NCBI GenBank assembly: GCA_963575745.1
Contig: CAUYUJ010016059.1
Location: forward strand, 2,398,849 to 2,449,848
Source: Prorocentrum cordatum
Lineage: Eukaryota > Sar > Dinophyceae > Prorocentrales > Prorocentraceae
Direction of reading: 5' to 3'
DNA length: 51,000 nucleotides
In this document: positions 40,430 to 51,000 of the stretch, piece by piece
Position numbering within the stretch: position 1 is the first letter of the stretch
Layout: each line of letters opens with the position of its first letter
Position numbers and translations under genes: made by a program
The notes under the pieces: model-generated
Told to the model about the DNA's origin: nothing
The model's database searches: none
The model's input: the letters and a program-made list of their open reading frames with translations, nothing else

Positions 40430-41815
40430 GCAACAGGCTGGGAGCGGTTTTCTCCTAACGCCGCCACGTGGTCCAATGCCGCATAACATGAGGATTTCTG
40501 TGAGCGATGGTTGCACTATGTGATACAGTGGCTGGACACATTGCGCTTCGGATGTCCACACACACACTGCCCCCGTTACATTGCAAAACAACAGTGCAGA
40601 ATGTGGGCCAGTTGTGTGTTCAGTACACTCCGCCCTGTCTCGCGTGTTTGCGCCCGCGACGGGTGTGAAATGTCAGTTCACTGTCATACATACATCAACA
40701 ACGCACAATGTGTCTTGGGAACGCCCAGGGGCCACAACGTTCCGAATGTTTACGCCCACCAAGGGTGTGAATGAATGATTCCTTCGCTTCCCTGCACCAT
40801 GTGGCAACATACAGTGTGTCTCGGAGCGTCCTGGCCCCCCCACGACGCCGACGACGACCACCACGACGACGACGATGATTTTGACGACCACGACGACGAC
40901 GATGGCGACGACGACGTTGACGCGCGCTCTCGCCCGAACGCCGGCCACTCCCTGGTTCTCGCCTCATCGCTGGCTAGTGTCTCGGTCTGGCCGACCATTC
41001 CTTCTTAAGCACGGAGAGGCCCCAGGGCGGCGCTTCCCCCTGTCGGGAGGTGGACGTGCTGGGGGGAGACAGCGCCACCCCCTCTGGGGGGGAATCCTGC
41101 ACCACCAGATACGCATTTTGGAAAAGGAACCGCCAAAACCAAACAAATTGCGAGGACGTCTCAGGCGAAACCGGGCCCAAACCAGGCGAACTTAAAGCGA
41201 AACCGCGCACATTGCGAGGACGTCTCAAGCGAAACCGCGCTGAAACCAACTGATCCCAAGCAACTGGCGAGGACGTTTCGGGCAAAACCAGGCCCACCAA
41301 GGCGAAACCAAGCAAATGGCGAGGACGTCTCAGGCGAAACCGCGCCGAAACCAAACACAATGCGAAGACGTGTCTGGCGAAACTGGGCGCAAACCAGGCG
41401 AAACCAAGGCGAAACCAAGCAAATTGCGAGGACGTCTCAGGCGAAACCATGCCCAAACCAGGAACACTGTCAGGAAGAAGCTGGGCCCAAACCAGGCCAA
41501 ACCAAGGCGAAAAGCAAATGGCGAGGACGTCTCTGGAGAAACCGTGCCGAAACCAAGCAAATTGCGAGGACGTCGGGCCAAAACAAAGCGAAACCAAGTA
41601 AGCTGCGAGGACGTCTCAGGCGAAACCAAGCCCAAACCAGGCCAACTCAGGGAAATTGTGGGGATTGTCTCCGGCGAAACTGCGCCCAAACCAGGCCAAA
41701 CCAATGGCCAAAGCAAGCAAATTCGGAGGACGTCTCAGGTGGCTTGCGCCGCCCAACCAAGCCAAAGCATGCCAAACCAGGGCCCAAACCAGGCAGATCT
41801 TGAGGACGTCCCAAG
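40430..41815 (+). repeat. Duplicated block, copy 1, with GCGAAACC minisatellite
   Basis: Lead-in TTTTCTCCTAACGCCGCCAC (40,450), a GAC tract (40,845-40,930), CGCTCTCGCCCGAACGCC, GGGGGGAGACAGCGCCACCC, then a tandem array (about 41,130-41,815) of GAGGACGTCTCAGGCGAAAC + GGGCCCAAACCAGGC units. The block recurs at 42,030-42,990. Confidence 0.85.
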
Positions 41816-42029
41816 CAGGCTCCACCCACTGTCCTCAATCTGATTTTCACTTGAGGAGTGGATCGATCACCCCAGGCCCCCCCCCCCGGGCGCGAGCCCG
41901 TTTAGAATTTCATTGGGGGGGCGTTTGGACCACATGTCCGCTGAGGCGGACGGGGTTGGGAGCGGAAGGTTTCGTTTGTCTTTCGGTTGTTCTTTTGGCC
42001 TTGGTGGAGACATGCTTCCGAGTCTGACC

Positions 42030-42990
42030 AGGCTGGGAAAGGTTTTCTCCTAACGCCGCCACATGGTCCATTGCCGCATAACATGAGGATTTGTGTGAGC
42101 GAGGTTTGCACTATGTGCCACAGTAGCCGACGACGACGACGACGTTGACGTGCGCTCTCGCCCGAACGCCAGCCACTCCCTGGTTCTCGCCTCATCGCTG
42201 GCTAGTGTCTCAGTCCCGTCGACCGCTCAGGGCGGCGCTTCCCCCTTTCGGGAGGGGGACGTGCTGGGGGGAGACAGCGCCACCCCCTCTGGGGGAACAT
42301 CACACACACATTTGTAAAAGAACCGTCAAATCCAAGCAAGTTGCGAGGAAGTCTCAGGCGAAGCCGGGCCCAAATCAGGCGGATTAAAACGAAGCCACGT
42401 AAATTGCGAGGACGTCTCAGGCGAAACCAAGCCCAAACCAGGCGAAACCAAACAACTTGCGAGGACGTCTCAGGCGAAGCCGGGCCCAAACCAGGCGAAT
42501 GTAAAGCGACACTAAGCAACTGGCGAGGACGTCTCACGCGAAGACGGGCCGACACCAGGCAAATTGTGAGGACGTCTCTGGCGAAACCGGGCCTCAACCA
42601 AGTCAAACCAAAGCGAAACCAAGCAAATTGTGAGGACGTCTCAGGCGAAACCATGCACAGACCTGGGAAATTGTAGGACGTCTCAGGCGAAGCTGGGCCC
42701 AAACCATGCCAAACCAAGGCGAAACCAAGCAAATTGCGAGGACGTCTCAGGCGAAGCTGGGCCGAAACCAAGCAAATTGCCAGAACGTCTCAAGCGAAAC
42801 CGGGCCCAAACCAATCGAAACCAAGGCGAAACCAAGCAAATTGCGAGGATGTCTCAGGCGAAACCGGGCCTAAGCCAGGCCAAACCAGGGAAATTGTCAG
42901 GACGTCTCAAGCGACACCGGGCCCAAACCAAGCCAAACCAACGTGAAACCAGGCAAATTCGGAGGACGTCTCAGGAGAATCGCGCCGAAA
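42030..42990 (+). repeat. Duplicated block, copy 2, with GCGAAACC minisatellite
   Basis: Same landmarks in the same order as 40,430-41,815, but with about 370 bp missing between the lead-in and the GAC tract. The array occupies about 42,320-42,990. All frames across the array are open for hundreds of bases; the minus strand reads repeated SPETSSQFAWF, ARDVLAICLV and RRPRNLLGF, one per frame. Confidence 0.85.
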
Positions 42991-43164
42991 CCAGTGCCTT
43001 CTTGCACTCCAGTGGCAATGTGGCCGTCGGAAGGGTCTTGTGTCCTCTCGCGTGTCCTGTCCAATCAAGGCCGACTGTACTTCTCAGGGGAGGGCGAGCT
43101 GAGACAGTGGTAGTTGGCCTTCGGGCAGGGCCCTTGTCGGCACGGGTGGCCGCAGCTAGGGAAA

Positions 43165-43240
43165 TTGGTGCGTCTGGACCCCGGGAGGGGTCCAGGAACC
43201 GACTTTGAGCCTCCGATGTCTCCACTCGCCGCCTCCGCCT
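43165..43240. repeat. GGACCCC palindrome repeat, copy 2
   Basis: CTGGACCCCGGGAGGGGTCC hairpin with the same right flank as at 20,800 (GACTTTGAGC, TGTCTCCACTCGCC). Confidence 0.6.
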
Positions 43241-43274
43241 CCTCAGGCCCTGCCCTCCCGCCTCTTCTCCCTCC

Positions 43275-43321
43275 CCCTCCGTCGACGAAAGGGACGACGA
43301 CGCCGACGACGACGACGACGA

Positions 43322-43386
<65 letters not shown>

Positions 43387-43423
43387 GCAGCGGCGGCGGC
43401 GGCGACGATTACGACGACGACCA

Positions 43424-43488
<65 letters not shown>

Positions 43489-43965
43489 TGGACGTCGACG
43501 TCGACGACAACGACGACGACAGCGACGACGCCGACGACGGCGGCCACGGCGACGACCACTGCGACCCCCCGACATTTTCTGGGGGGCGCTCCGACAAGAG
43601 CGTCGGGGCGGATCCAGCCGTCGTCACGAGGGCGCCTCAAAGAGGCCCGGAGAGGCCGGCGCCGCCCCACAGACTCGTCCCTCGACCTTCGACCCAGCAC
43701 CAGGAGGACGACGACGGCGGCGGCGGCGTTGGCGACGACGACGACCAAAAACTTGGGGTCCATCCTGGCCGTCTCTTCCGTCCTGGGCAGCTGTTTGACG
43801 GTATTTCGGGGTATTTCGGAACACCGGGGAGGCCGGAAACGGAAAAGGAAGGTCATTCCGATCGACGATTTTGGACGACAGCAGCGGCGATGACGACAGC
43901 GACGGCGATGGCGACGGCGGCGGCTGCACCGACGAAGACGACGACGACGACGACGATGACGACGA

Positions 43966-44012
<47 letters not shown>

Positions 44013-44065
44013 TCGACGACGGTGACGACGACGGCGGCGACGGCGACGGCGGCGGCGGCTGTGGA
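43275..44065. repeat. GAC/GGC trinucleotide arrays flanking unique sequence
   Basis: A GACGAC/GGCGAC array at 43,275-43,560, about 330 bp of less repetitive DNA, then a second GAC array at 43,880-44,060. Asp/Thr/Arg frames on one strand and Val/Arg/Ser on the other are simple-repeat translations. Confidence 0.85.
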
Positions 44066-44479
44066 GCCGAGGCCCCGGGGGGCGGCGTGCTGGGCAGTGA
44101 GTCGCTGCTGCGCGCGCAACTGCAGGCGGGGCCCGCACCCCCCGGCCGAGGTGGTCATGGCCGTCGACGTCGTCCCCGTCGTTCATAGGAGGAACGGGCA
44201 CCGATACTGCTACCCTCGCCTCGTTTTCGCCATTTTGGGCCTCCTGGGAGGCCCTCGTCGACACCGTTGGACTCGCCTCGAAATTTTAATCAAAACGCAC
44301 CCGGGGAGATGGTCATTGCCGTCGCCGTCGTCCCCGTCGTCTCTTTTCCTCTCATCATCTTCCTTTGCATTCTTCAGCGGTAAACCGTTGGAGAGCTTAG
44401 TCTACCCTTTCATTTTCGTCTTCAGAGTGCGCTAGCGTCGCTCAGCGCCTGCTTATCGATGATACAGCGCCTATTTTGC

Positions 44480-45570
44480 GTCGATTAGCGTCGGCTTAGC
44501 GTCTCCCTCTCGTCATCTTCCTCGGCGTTCGCCTTGGAGCCGTCTGGGGGCCTGAGGTGGTCCAGCATTGGGTTTGGCCAGAAGGAAGAGCGGGCAGGTT
44601 CGCGGCTCTGGGTATGGGACAGGTTTGTGCAATTTTCTGTCTCTGGGGTACCTCGCGGAAGACAAAGGGCCCGCCCCAGAGCACCAGGTCGCCCTAGGAC
44701 GCGTCGACGACCCCGCTGAATTCGCGCCTCAGGACCTTCAACCGCTGGTCGTACAGTTAGTTGGTCGACGGATGCCTGCCTGGCCGCGATGGGCTGGTCG
44801 CCGAACTCGGCCAGCCGCAACAGCCTCGCGGCCTCCTCGACCACATGGCACCAGTCGGGCGGGCACCTCCTGGCCGCTTTTGCCAGCGGTCAGTCGCCAG
44901 CAGCATGGAACAGCAGCTTCACGAGGTCGTGGGTTGGCACCAGCAGCTCGGGCCTGGGCCGAGGGGCCGCGCAGGCCAAACCCAATCAGCCGCCAGTGAC
45001 GAAGTGGTCGCGCACCGTGTGCGAGCTGCATGAGGCTTGGCAGGCCGGCGCCTCGGACGCGACGACCTGCGAACTGCACTCCCGCGGCGTGGAAACCCTC
45101 GAGCTTGGCCAATTCGGAGGGGTCCATCCAGTCGTCAGCCACCAGCCAGGGCAAGCGGTGGCTCCGCACATGAGCGGCCAGGGCGCGGAGCGAGTCCAAG
45201 TTGCCCGCGAGCCCGGCGCCCGTCTCGAAGTAGCAGCTGGAGACCACGATCACCCCGATGTCGGCAAGCCTGCAGAAGGCGCAGGATATAATGCCTGGCA
45301 CGAACGTCGCTTCTGCCTCGCCGCGCCCCACCAAAAATCAACATGTTTGTGCGCCAGGATGCCGACCAAACCACTCAAGGCCGAGTGTTCAGCTCTGCGC
45401 GCGCCGACCAGCCGCCAGCCACGGCTGCTTAGGGAGCCTTGCACCTCCAACAGGCGTTCGGTCGACGGTTTGATCTCCTAAAGGAAGACGAGCGGGAAGT
45501 CGAGCTACCGCAGGTGGTCCGCCAGGTCTGCTCGCATCCCCCGTGAAGTGATTTTGACCGTGGCGAAGGT
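44480..45570 (-). pseudogene. Degenerate endonuclease/exonuclease/phosphatase (EEP) domain of a non-LTR retroelement
   Basis: Read on the minus strand from about 45,570: TFATVKITSRGMRADLADHL, then two in-frame stops, PSTERLLEVQGSLSSRGWRL, LVGILAHKHVDFWW, a frame change, PGIISCAFCRLADIGVIVVS, ETGAGLAGNLDSLRALAAHV and LPWLVADDW. The last motif corresponds to the GDWN catalytic box of EEP nucleases but reads ADDW followed by Met, so the Asn is lost. Weaker similarity continues in other frames to about 44,480 (EEAARLLRLAEFGDQPIAAR). The intact domain nicks target DNA in LINE-type elements. At least two stops, one or more frameshifts and a changed active site make this a pseudogene. Recognition relies on resemblance to dinoflagellate EEP-RT polyproteins. 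Confidence 0.55.
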
Positions 45571-48319
45571 GAGAGGCCGTCTCCCTCGACCATCCACAGG
45601 TCGCAGAGGGTCGTGGCCATGGCTCGCTTGGCGGGCGGGGCGGAGGAGGAGAAGAAAGAGGATGAGGAGAGGAGGAGAGGAGGACACCTGGCGGAGGTGG
45701 GGGAGGCCGTGGATGCGCCAGAGGAGGACATGCTGCCTTGAGGGGCTCGCACGCCGGCCCGTGAAGGAGGAGGGGAGGCGTGGCGGAGGGCCCGTGGAGG
45801 GTTCGGCAGCGATTTCGTCTGGGGCCAGTTTGGGAGGCAGAGCTCCTGTGCGCACCCCGGCGTCCACTCTGCTGTTTTGCCAGGGTCCGCCAGGGTGCAC
45901 GCTGGACGCTTCGTCTCCGCTGTATGCCGTGCGCCCAGCCGGCTGGGCTCGCGACCGCCGGAGGGAGGAGGGGGAGCAGCATCATCATCAGCACGATGAG
46001 GAACACGAGGAGGCGAAAGGCGAGCGGGGCAGGCTGCGAGGCTGGCGCAAGGGAAGAAGCGTGGAAGACGGTGCGATCGGGCAGAATCGGAGTTTCGGGA
46101 TGTTGTGCAGGGGGGGGGTCTAGCGGGCTCTTCCCTTCTCCCCTCTCGCGCTCTTTGTTTCGCCTTTGTGCTGCAATTCGCTCCGGGTGCACCCCACCGC
46201 TTGCTGTCCGGCGTCTGACCGTCTTTGACCGCATGGCGCCCGCCAACTAAAACAGAAAGTGCGGGGGAGCGGTGATTCCGAGGACGAGGCCAAGGGTCAG
46301 GGCCAGAGGATGGTGTTTGGGCGAGGGCCAGAGCAACAAACATGGTGGATAAGACTGGAGCATGGGAAGAAGCGAATGGACCGGGCACGCCAGGAGGAAA
46401 CCCCGAGATGCTGCGCCAGACCAACAAGAAAAACCGTCGCGTCGCGGCGGCAAAATTTTAACAGGAGCCCTCTACCCCGTCTTTACGCGTTATTTCCAGA
46501 TCGATCCGTTGTGGTGTTCCATCTCGAAGCAGAGGGGCAAGAAGTCATGATAATGAGGCATCCCCGGATGCCCCAGATGTTCGATCAATCCGAAATGTTG
46601 CTACGTTTCCGCATGAGCTCCAGAAGCGACGGCCGCCAAATAGTGAGGAACTCCTTGGACGCATCCTCAGCCAATCGTATCACGACATCGCATTCGTCCC
46701 ATCGCAACCAGGGCGAAAGCAGTTGGGGGAGGAACGCTGTCCGCGGATGACGAGAATGCCGCCCCAGCGGCAGGACCTCCAGTCCACCGTCGGCGAGATG
46801 AGCTCGAGCCCCCCGGCGCTGATAGCGCGGGCGGCCGCGCCCGAGTCGGAAAAACTCCTCGGCGATCTGGGGGAGAGAGTTTGACTGGACGCCTCCTCCT
46901 CCTCCTCCGTGTCCTTCGCTTTTGCTCGGAAGTCTGGTGTTTCTTCAGCGGCAACAAGCTGAGGGGGGTCCCCGCGGCGGCGCGCCGGTGATGCTGTTCT
47001 TGACCCCCCAGGTGCGCTCCTGCGGCGACGACCCAGCGCCTGTTATCCATCCGCAGAAGACTCCGCGGGGCTGCGTTGGCGCGGCGGTGACCCCAGCGCG
47101 GGCGTTCAGGGTTGAACGCCGCCAGTGTCCCTGGATTCGGCTGGCATCGAACGATCAGCACTAGCGGAAAGCCTCGACCGCTGAAGTTTGACAGATCCAC
47201 GCGGTGTCAGGGGCCAATGCCGCACAGCACCGCCATGCCCGACAGGGGGTATTTTGGGCACCCTGGACGGTGTGCAGGGCCTCCTGGCTTGGACTGGGAG
47301 GGCGTATGCACCATGCCTGGATCGCCGCGGGGTTTGCTAGCTAAGGGCACGGGGGGTTCAAAGTGGATGCTCAGGTGGGTAAGACCTGGCCCAGCCTGAC
47401 TTATACTGAGGACAGAACGACCCACCCCCACCCCCTTCGGATGGCCGCGCTCTCGAACGCGGAAGTAAGCGCGGAGAATGTTTGGCCTCTCTTATCTTGC
47501 AGGCTGTGGAGCAGCATCGCTGTACTGCTGATGTTCCTGATGTTCCGCTTTCTCTGCTGACCCCCGAGCGTCGTGATTGTTTGAATGTCATGACGTGGGT
47601 CCCCGAGCTCTCGACTCGATGCTTGGGGCCCCCTTTCCTGGTCGCGTGATGGCAGGCGGGCCTGAAAACGGATCTCCACAGAGGCCTAACGTTTGGAAAC
47701 GTTGGCAGACTTGATTGTCGCGCGACACCCAGCGGTCCTCACCTGCTCTCATCGCAAACAATCGCGACGGGTTTTGTTTGGCAGTTTTCGGCCGTCAAAC
47801 AAAAGTATGTGATTTGTCCTTCCTCGGGGGAAGGGCATTAACAATCTGAAAGCTGGATGTGCCTCTCACACAGATCTCGTTGTCACGTTCCAACATCCCA
47901 CTAGTTGTTTAACGCGAAGCACGTATGTGCTTATTTCATCTGTTCACAGTGGATGATTCAACATGTCTCTTCGATGCATTCGAACAAGCTGCTCCCAACG
48001 GCTTTGCATATATTGTCTTCTTATTGGTATACGGGTGCTTGTTCAGCGCAGTTGCTGAACGCATCCATTTGCACATTGATCTTCAGCATGGTTGTTCATA
48101 GTCAGTTCGGCTTCCCAGAGTGGAGGGAGTGGAACACGAGGAGGACTGGAAAGATGCAATTGCATTCCGCGTCCGAGTGCTGCATCGTCTCACATCGCTG
48201 ATCGCATCCGGTGTGACCAGCTACACCCCAGACATCTGCCAGAGGATGCGTCGGATTAGTCGTTTCGGCTCGTCGGGCGCATTCGCTTGCCACCCTCTGG
48301 CGCAGAAGAGGATGGCCGC
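45571..48319. other. 2.7 kb without a recognisable intact gene
   Basis: Frames on both strands up to 332 residues lack recognised domains. A minus-strand frame at 46,667-47,200 reads fairly protein-like at its start but matches nothing I know. 47,700-48,100 is AT-richer. The 48,110-48,319 stretch is the 5' flank of the PDZ gene and may contain a further exon or UTR. Confidence 0.4.
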
Positions 48320-51000
48320 ATGTCTTGGTTGACGCGCCCGCTGCGCCATCGGGCGCCCGCTGGCGAGGGTGGCGGCCCTGCGGAGTGCAGCTCCCTCGAC
48401 GCGCAGCTGCACTGGCATGTGGGCAGCCGCTACGCGCTGCGGTGCCCGGTGCAGCTGTACGACTCGGGTAGCCCGCTCCCGCCGTTGCCCATTCACGCGG
48501 GCGACGCGTGCGCGACGCTGGAGGCTGGGGCGCACGTGCTGTTGCTCGCGCTGCACCACGCGGAGGACGCGGGTGGTGGCGCGCTGTACGCCTACGTCGC
48601 CGATGCGGGCCACGGTCGGTGGGCCTGTGGCTGGCTCCACCTTGCGGGCCCCCCTCTCGCGAAGCCCGCCGCGGGCCTTCGCCGCCTCCCTGGCAGCTGG
48701 GCCGCGGGCGGGAGGCACAGGTTGCTGTGCAGCAGGTCGCTGCAGTCGGGCCAAGGCCTACACAGCCACCAGGTGGGCCAGGCTGGCCGTGGCGAGGAGG
48801 TCGTGATCCTGGACGTGGCCGTGGGCTTCCTGGGCGCGCAGCCGCGGCTGCGCGCGTTAGTGCAGACCCGCTCAGGCGCGCGAGGCTGGCTGACCGTTGA
48901 GGGGCCTGGGGAGGTGGCGCTCAGCTCCACCGAGGCGTCTTCTCCGGGCGCGGCGGACGCACTAAAGGTGTGCCTGGCAGCATCGCAGACAGCAACAGCC
49001 CCGGCACCGCGGCCAAGAGAAGCCGCTCCGCTGGGTGAGCGTGCCAAGGCTGGTGCATGGTCAACTGCTGACCAGCCTGCTGCTCGGAGGCCCAAGGCGG
49101 CCGAGCTGTCCCGTAAGGAGGCGCTGTCCGACGCAAAGCCGTCGCCCGCCCCTTGTGCCAAGGCGACGTCAGAGGGCCGAAGCTGCGGCCGCTTGTCTCG
49201 GCCACTTTCAGGAGCCTCGGCGCCACTGGAGGTCCGCGTGAGGCGGCAGGGCACCTCGGGCCTCGGCTTGTCTTTGGACTGTTCAGACGGGCGCACCGTT
49301 CGTATCACAGCCATTCAGCGAGTTGGCCTTTTTTCGACGTGGAACGAAGCCATGCCTGCCCACGAGCAGGTGCGCCCTGGCGACAGGGTGGTCTCTGCGA
49401 ATGGACACAAGGGAGACGCACATGCCATCATGCAAGAGCTGGCGGAGGCGCGCGACCTGCGGCTGACACTGCTGAGGTCCGAGGACGAGAACCCTAAGAC
49501 CAGCATGGACGCAGCAGGGGCCAGGGCCGTGCCGACTTCCGGAGGCGGTCGTCGTACACCAGAAGCCGACGCTGCGCTGGACCGGAGGACACATGCAGCC
49601 AGCCCGCCGCGAGCGGCAGTCTTGCACGCCATCGAGGCGACGCCAGAGTGGAGCGCCTGGCAGGTGCCCGCGAGGCCTCGGTCCTGGCTGGCGCCCGGTT
49701 CTGTTCGGAGCGCACCGGTGGAGAGCACGGGTGGCGGTGGTGGCGGCGCTGTGCTGCCTCTCAGCGGCAGCCGAAGCAGGCTGGTGGCCTCCCAGTCCCT
49801 GGTCAGGCCGGCCGGCGGGACCCCGAAGACCGTGCTGTTGGCCGAGCAGTCAGGCCGCGGCGGCGGAGCGGGCCAGTCCTCTTCGGAGTTGCCCGCGAGC
49901 CAGCCAGGCCCACCCTGCCGAGCCCGCAAGGGCGGCAGCACAGAGCTCGCGTGCTGCGCGCAGGTGCTCGCGGTGGAGCAGGCGGGCGCCGAAAAAGGCT
50001 GCCCTGGGCTGCAGCTGCCGCAGCGGGTCGACGGCCGCCAGAGCCCCGGCGTGAAGCTGCCCGACGAGGCGCTCTCGTCCTGTGGTTCCCGCGCATCTCG
50101 CGGGTGTGCGGCATTTCCCGATCACGTGCCCCAGCCGCAGGCGGGCGAGGGCGAGGGCGAGGGCGAGGGCGAGGGCGAGTGCGAGGGCGAGGGCGAGGCG
50201 TGCTGTGGGAGTTGTTCGGTTGCTCGGGCGCCGAGGGCGCCGTCGCGAGGCAGTTCAGGTGCCGCAGGTGGTCGTACGGCTGCCGAGAAGGACAGGGCAC
50301 CGTCCGATGATAGCTCGGGCGTTTCACGATGTCACACGGCCGCAAACACCATTGCCTCCCGCGATATCTCGGGCGCCGCGGGCGGCGGGGCAGCCCCCAA
50401 GATGGACAGGGCGCCCTCCGACGCCAGCTCGGTCGCCAGGAGCACTGGCGCTTCTGCGGCTGGGAAGGGCAGATTTCCTTCTGAGGAGGATGTCGCTACC
50501 AGCGGGCACTGTGGGCACTGTGGTGGCATTCGGGCACAGCTCTCTGCGGTCCCTGCGGGTGCTCGTGCGACAGCCGCGACGGACAGGGCGCCCTCTCACG
50601 ACAGTTCGCACGCTTCCCGGGGCCAGGCAGCTGCCAAGGTGGGCAGGGCGCAGTCCGATGACAGCTTGGACACGGCAGGCGGTTGCGCGGCTGCTAGGAA
50701 GCCAAGGGCAGACTCAAGCGACAGCTCGAACGCTCCAGGCACCCCTGCGGCCGCTCGGGAGCACCGGGCACCCTCCGACGGCAGCTCGGAGGCCTCGCGA
50801 TGTTTTGCGAACGCCAGGAATGAGAGAGCAATTTCAGACGACAGCTCGCTTGCCGTGCGACCTGGCATGGCTGCCGCCAGGACGGACGGAGCGCCCTCCA
50901 GGGACAGCTCGGAGGCTGTGGGTGGCCGTGCGGCTGCCAGGGGGGACGGATCACTCTCCGACGACAGCATGAATGCATCGAGAGGCCGTGGGGCCGCCAA
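48320..51000 (+). CDS. PDZ-domain protein with two SH3-like modules and acidic Ser/Asp repeats (3' partial)
   Basis: ATG 48,320 is the first ATG after an in-frame TAG about 60 bases upstream; the frame stays open to the window edge (893 codons) with strong G/C third positions. Two related SH3-like modules: about 36-105 (GSRYALRCPVQLYD ... WACGWLHLAG) and 127-197 (GGRHRLLCSRSL ... ARGWLTVEGPG). PDZ-like domain about 303-386: GLGLSLDCSDG, VRPGDRVVSANGHKGDAHAI, LRLTLLR. A low-complexity linker follows, then a (Gly-Glu)n run at about 609-627 (GAGGGC repeats from 50,144). From about 658 to the edge there are about 10 diverged copies of a unit near 20-25 residues, consensus RAPSDDSSxASxGxAAA, rich in SDDS-type sites that casein kinase 2 could phosphorylate. 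PDZ domains bind C-terminal peptides and scaffold complexes. A cytoplasmic scaffold role is inferred; no signal peptide or membrane segment is seen. Confidence 0.75.
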   Translation, partial: MSWLTRPLRHRAPAGEGGGPAECSSLDAQLHWHVGSRYALRCPVQLYDSGSPLPPLPIHAGDACATLEAGAHVLLLALHHAEDAGGGALYAYVADAGHGRWACGWLHLAGPPLAKPAAGLRRLPGSWAAGGRHRLLCSRSLQSGQGLHSHQVGQAGRGEEVVILDVAVGFLGAQPRLRALVQTRSGARGWLTVEGPGEVALSSTEASSPGAADALKVCLAASQTATAPAPRPREAAPLGERAKAGAWSTADQPAARRPKAAELSRKEALSDAKPSPAPCAKATSEGRSCGRLSRPLSGASAPLEVRVRRQGTSGLGLSLDCSDGRTVRITAIQRVGLFSTWNEAMPAHEQVRPGDRVVSANGHKGDAHAIMQELAEARDLRLTLLRSEDENPKTSMDAAGARAVPTSGGGRRTPEADAALDRRTHAASPPRAAVLHAIEATPEWSAWQVPARPRSWLAPGSVRSAPVESTGGGGGGAVLPLSGSRSRLVASQSLVRPAGGTPKTVLLAEQSGRGGGAGQSSSELPASQPGPPCRARKGGSTELACCAQVLAVEQAGAEKGCPGLQLPQRVDGRQSPGVKLPDEALSSCGSRASRGCAAFPDHVPQPQAGEGEGEGEGEGECEGEGEACCGSCSVARAPRAPSRGSSGAAGGRTAAEKDRAPSDDSSGVSRCHTAANTIASRDISGAAGGGAAPKMDRAPSDASSVARSTGASAAGKGRFPSEEDVATSGHCGHCGGIRAQLSAVPAGARATAATDRAPSHDSSHASRGQAAAKVGRAQSDDSLDTAGGCAAARKPRADSSDSSNAPGTPAAAREHRAPSDGSSEASRCFANARNERAISDDSSLAVRPGMAAARTDGAPSRDSSEAVGGRAAARGDGSLSDDSMNASRGRGAA
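50290..51000 (+). repeat. Coding minisatellite of the PDZ gene
   Basis: In-frame degenerate units of about 60-75 bp with the recurrent core GGGCGCCCTCCGACGACAGC. Indels between units preserve the reading frame, which supports translation of the array. Confidence 0.75.

Noticed and set aside
1-51000. Dinoflagellate spliced-leader relic upstream of genes
   Set aside because: Scanning for the TTTTGGCTCAAG end of the leader near 35.6 and 48.3 kb and elsewhere found no match.
1-51000. CRISPR array or bacterial operon
   Set aside because: The tandem repeats lack regular unique spacers of constant size and there are no Cas-like or bacterial gene clusters.

Overview
The window looks like nuclear DNA of a dinoflagellate. 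It is GC-rich and gene-poor. Short degenerate trinucleotide and minisatellite arrays fill most of it. The few real coding stretches have strong G/C third positions and belong to families that are very common in dinoflagellate genomes: EEP/RT/RNase H retroelement remains, RT-RNase H-methyltransferase-tyrosine recombinase polyproteins, PAN plus glycosyltransferase-like proteins, and PDZ proteins with acidic repeats. I cannot name the species. I saw no tRNA, rRNA, CRISPR array or spliced-leader relic.

Layout: 1-480 is the C-terminal RNase H end of a non-LTR-type polyprotein. 0.5-8.8 kb is repeats (ATCGATCTCACT minisatellite, a 1.4 kb GAT array) and unrecognised DNA. 8.8-11.8 and 15.5-17.4 kb are two copies of a candidate TIR-like element with CCCCAAACA ends and a TGTGGTGCAA array near one end; a third, inverted terminus lies at 34.06 kb. 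12.4-14.3 kb is a composite repeat built on a CTTGGAGCC array. 18.1-20.5 kb holds two copies of a 165-bp TA-flanked MITE. 20.7-26.1 kb is GGC, TATG, CCAAGAGGC and GAT arrays.

26,281-34,054 is the centrepiece: an apparently complete 7.77-kb tyrosine-recombinase retroelement. It encodes an N-terminal ORF, a Gag-like ORF and a 1416-residue Pol with reverse transcriptase, a split RNase H that encloses a C5-cytosine-methyltransferase-like domain, and a tyrosine recombinase. Its termini are split direct repeats in A1-B1-A2-B2 order (46 bp identical; 121 bp with one mismatch), as in PAT/Ngaro-type elements, and both outer ends carry CCTGA.

Downstream are a PAN/apple plus glycosyltransferase-like gene (35.63-37.08 kb, 5' exon missing), a second CTTGGAGCC composite (37.4-38.1 kb), a duplicated block with two GCGAAACC minisatellites (40.4-43.0 kb), a GAC array (43.3-44.1 kb), an inverted, frameshifted endonuclease-domain pseudogene (44.5-45.6 kb, minus strand), and the start of a long PDZ-domain gene running off the right edge (48,320-51,000). 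The host-type genes are not functionally linked to each other; the retroelement ORFs act together as one replicating unit.
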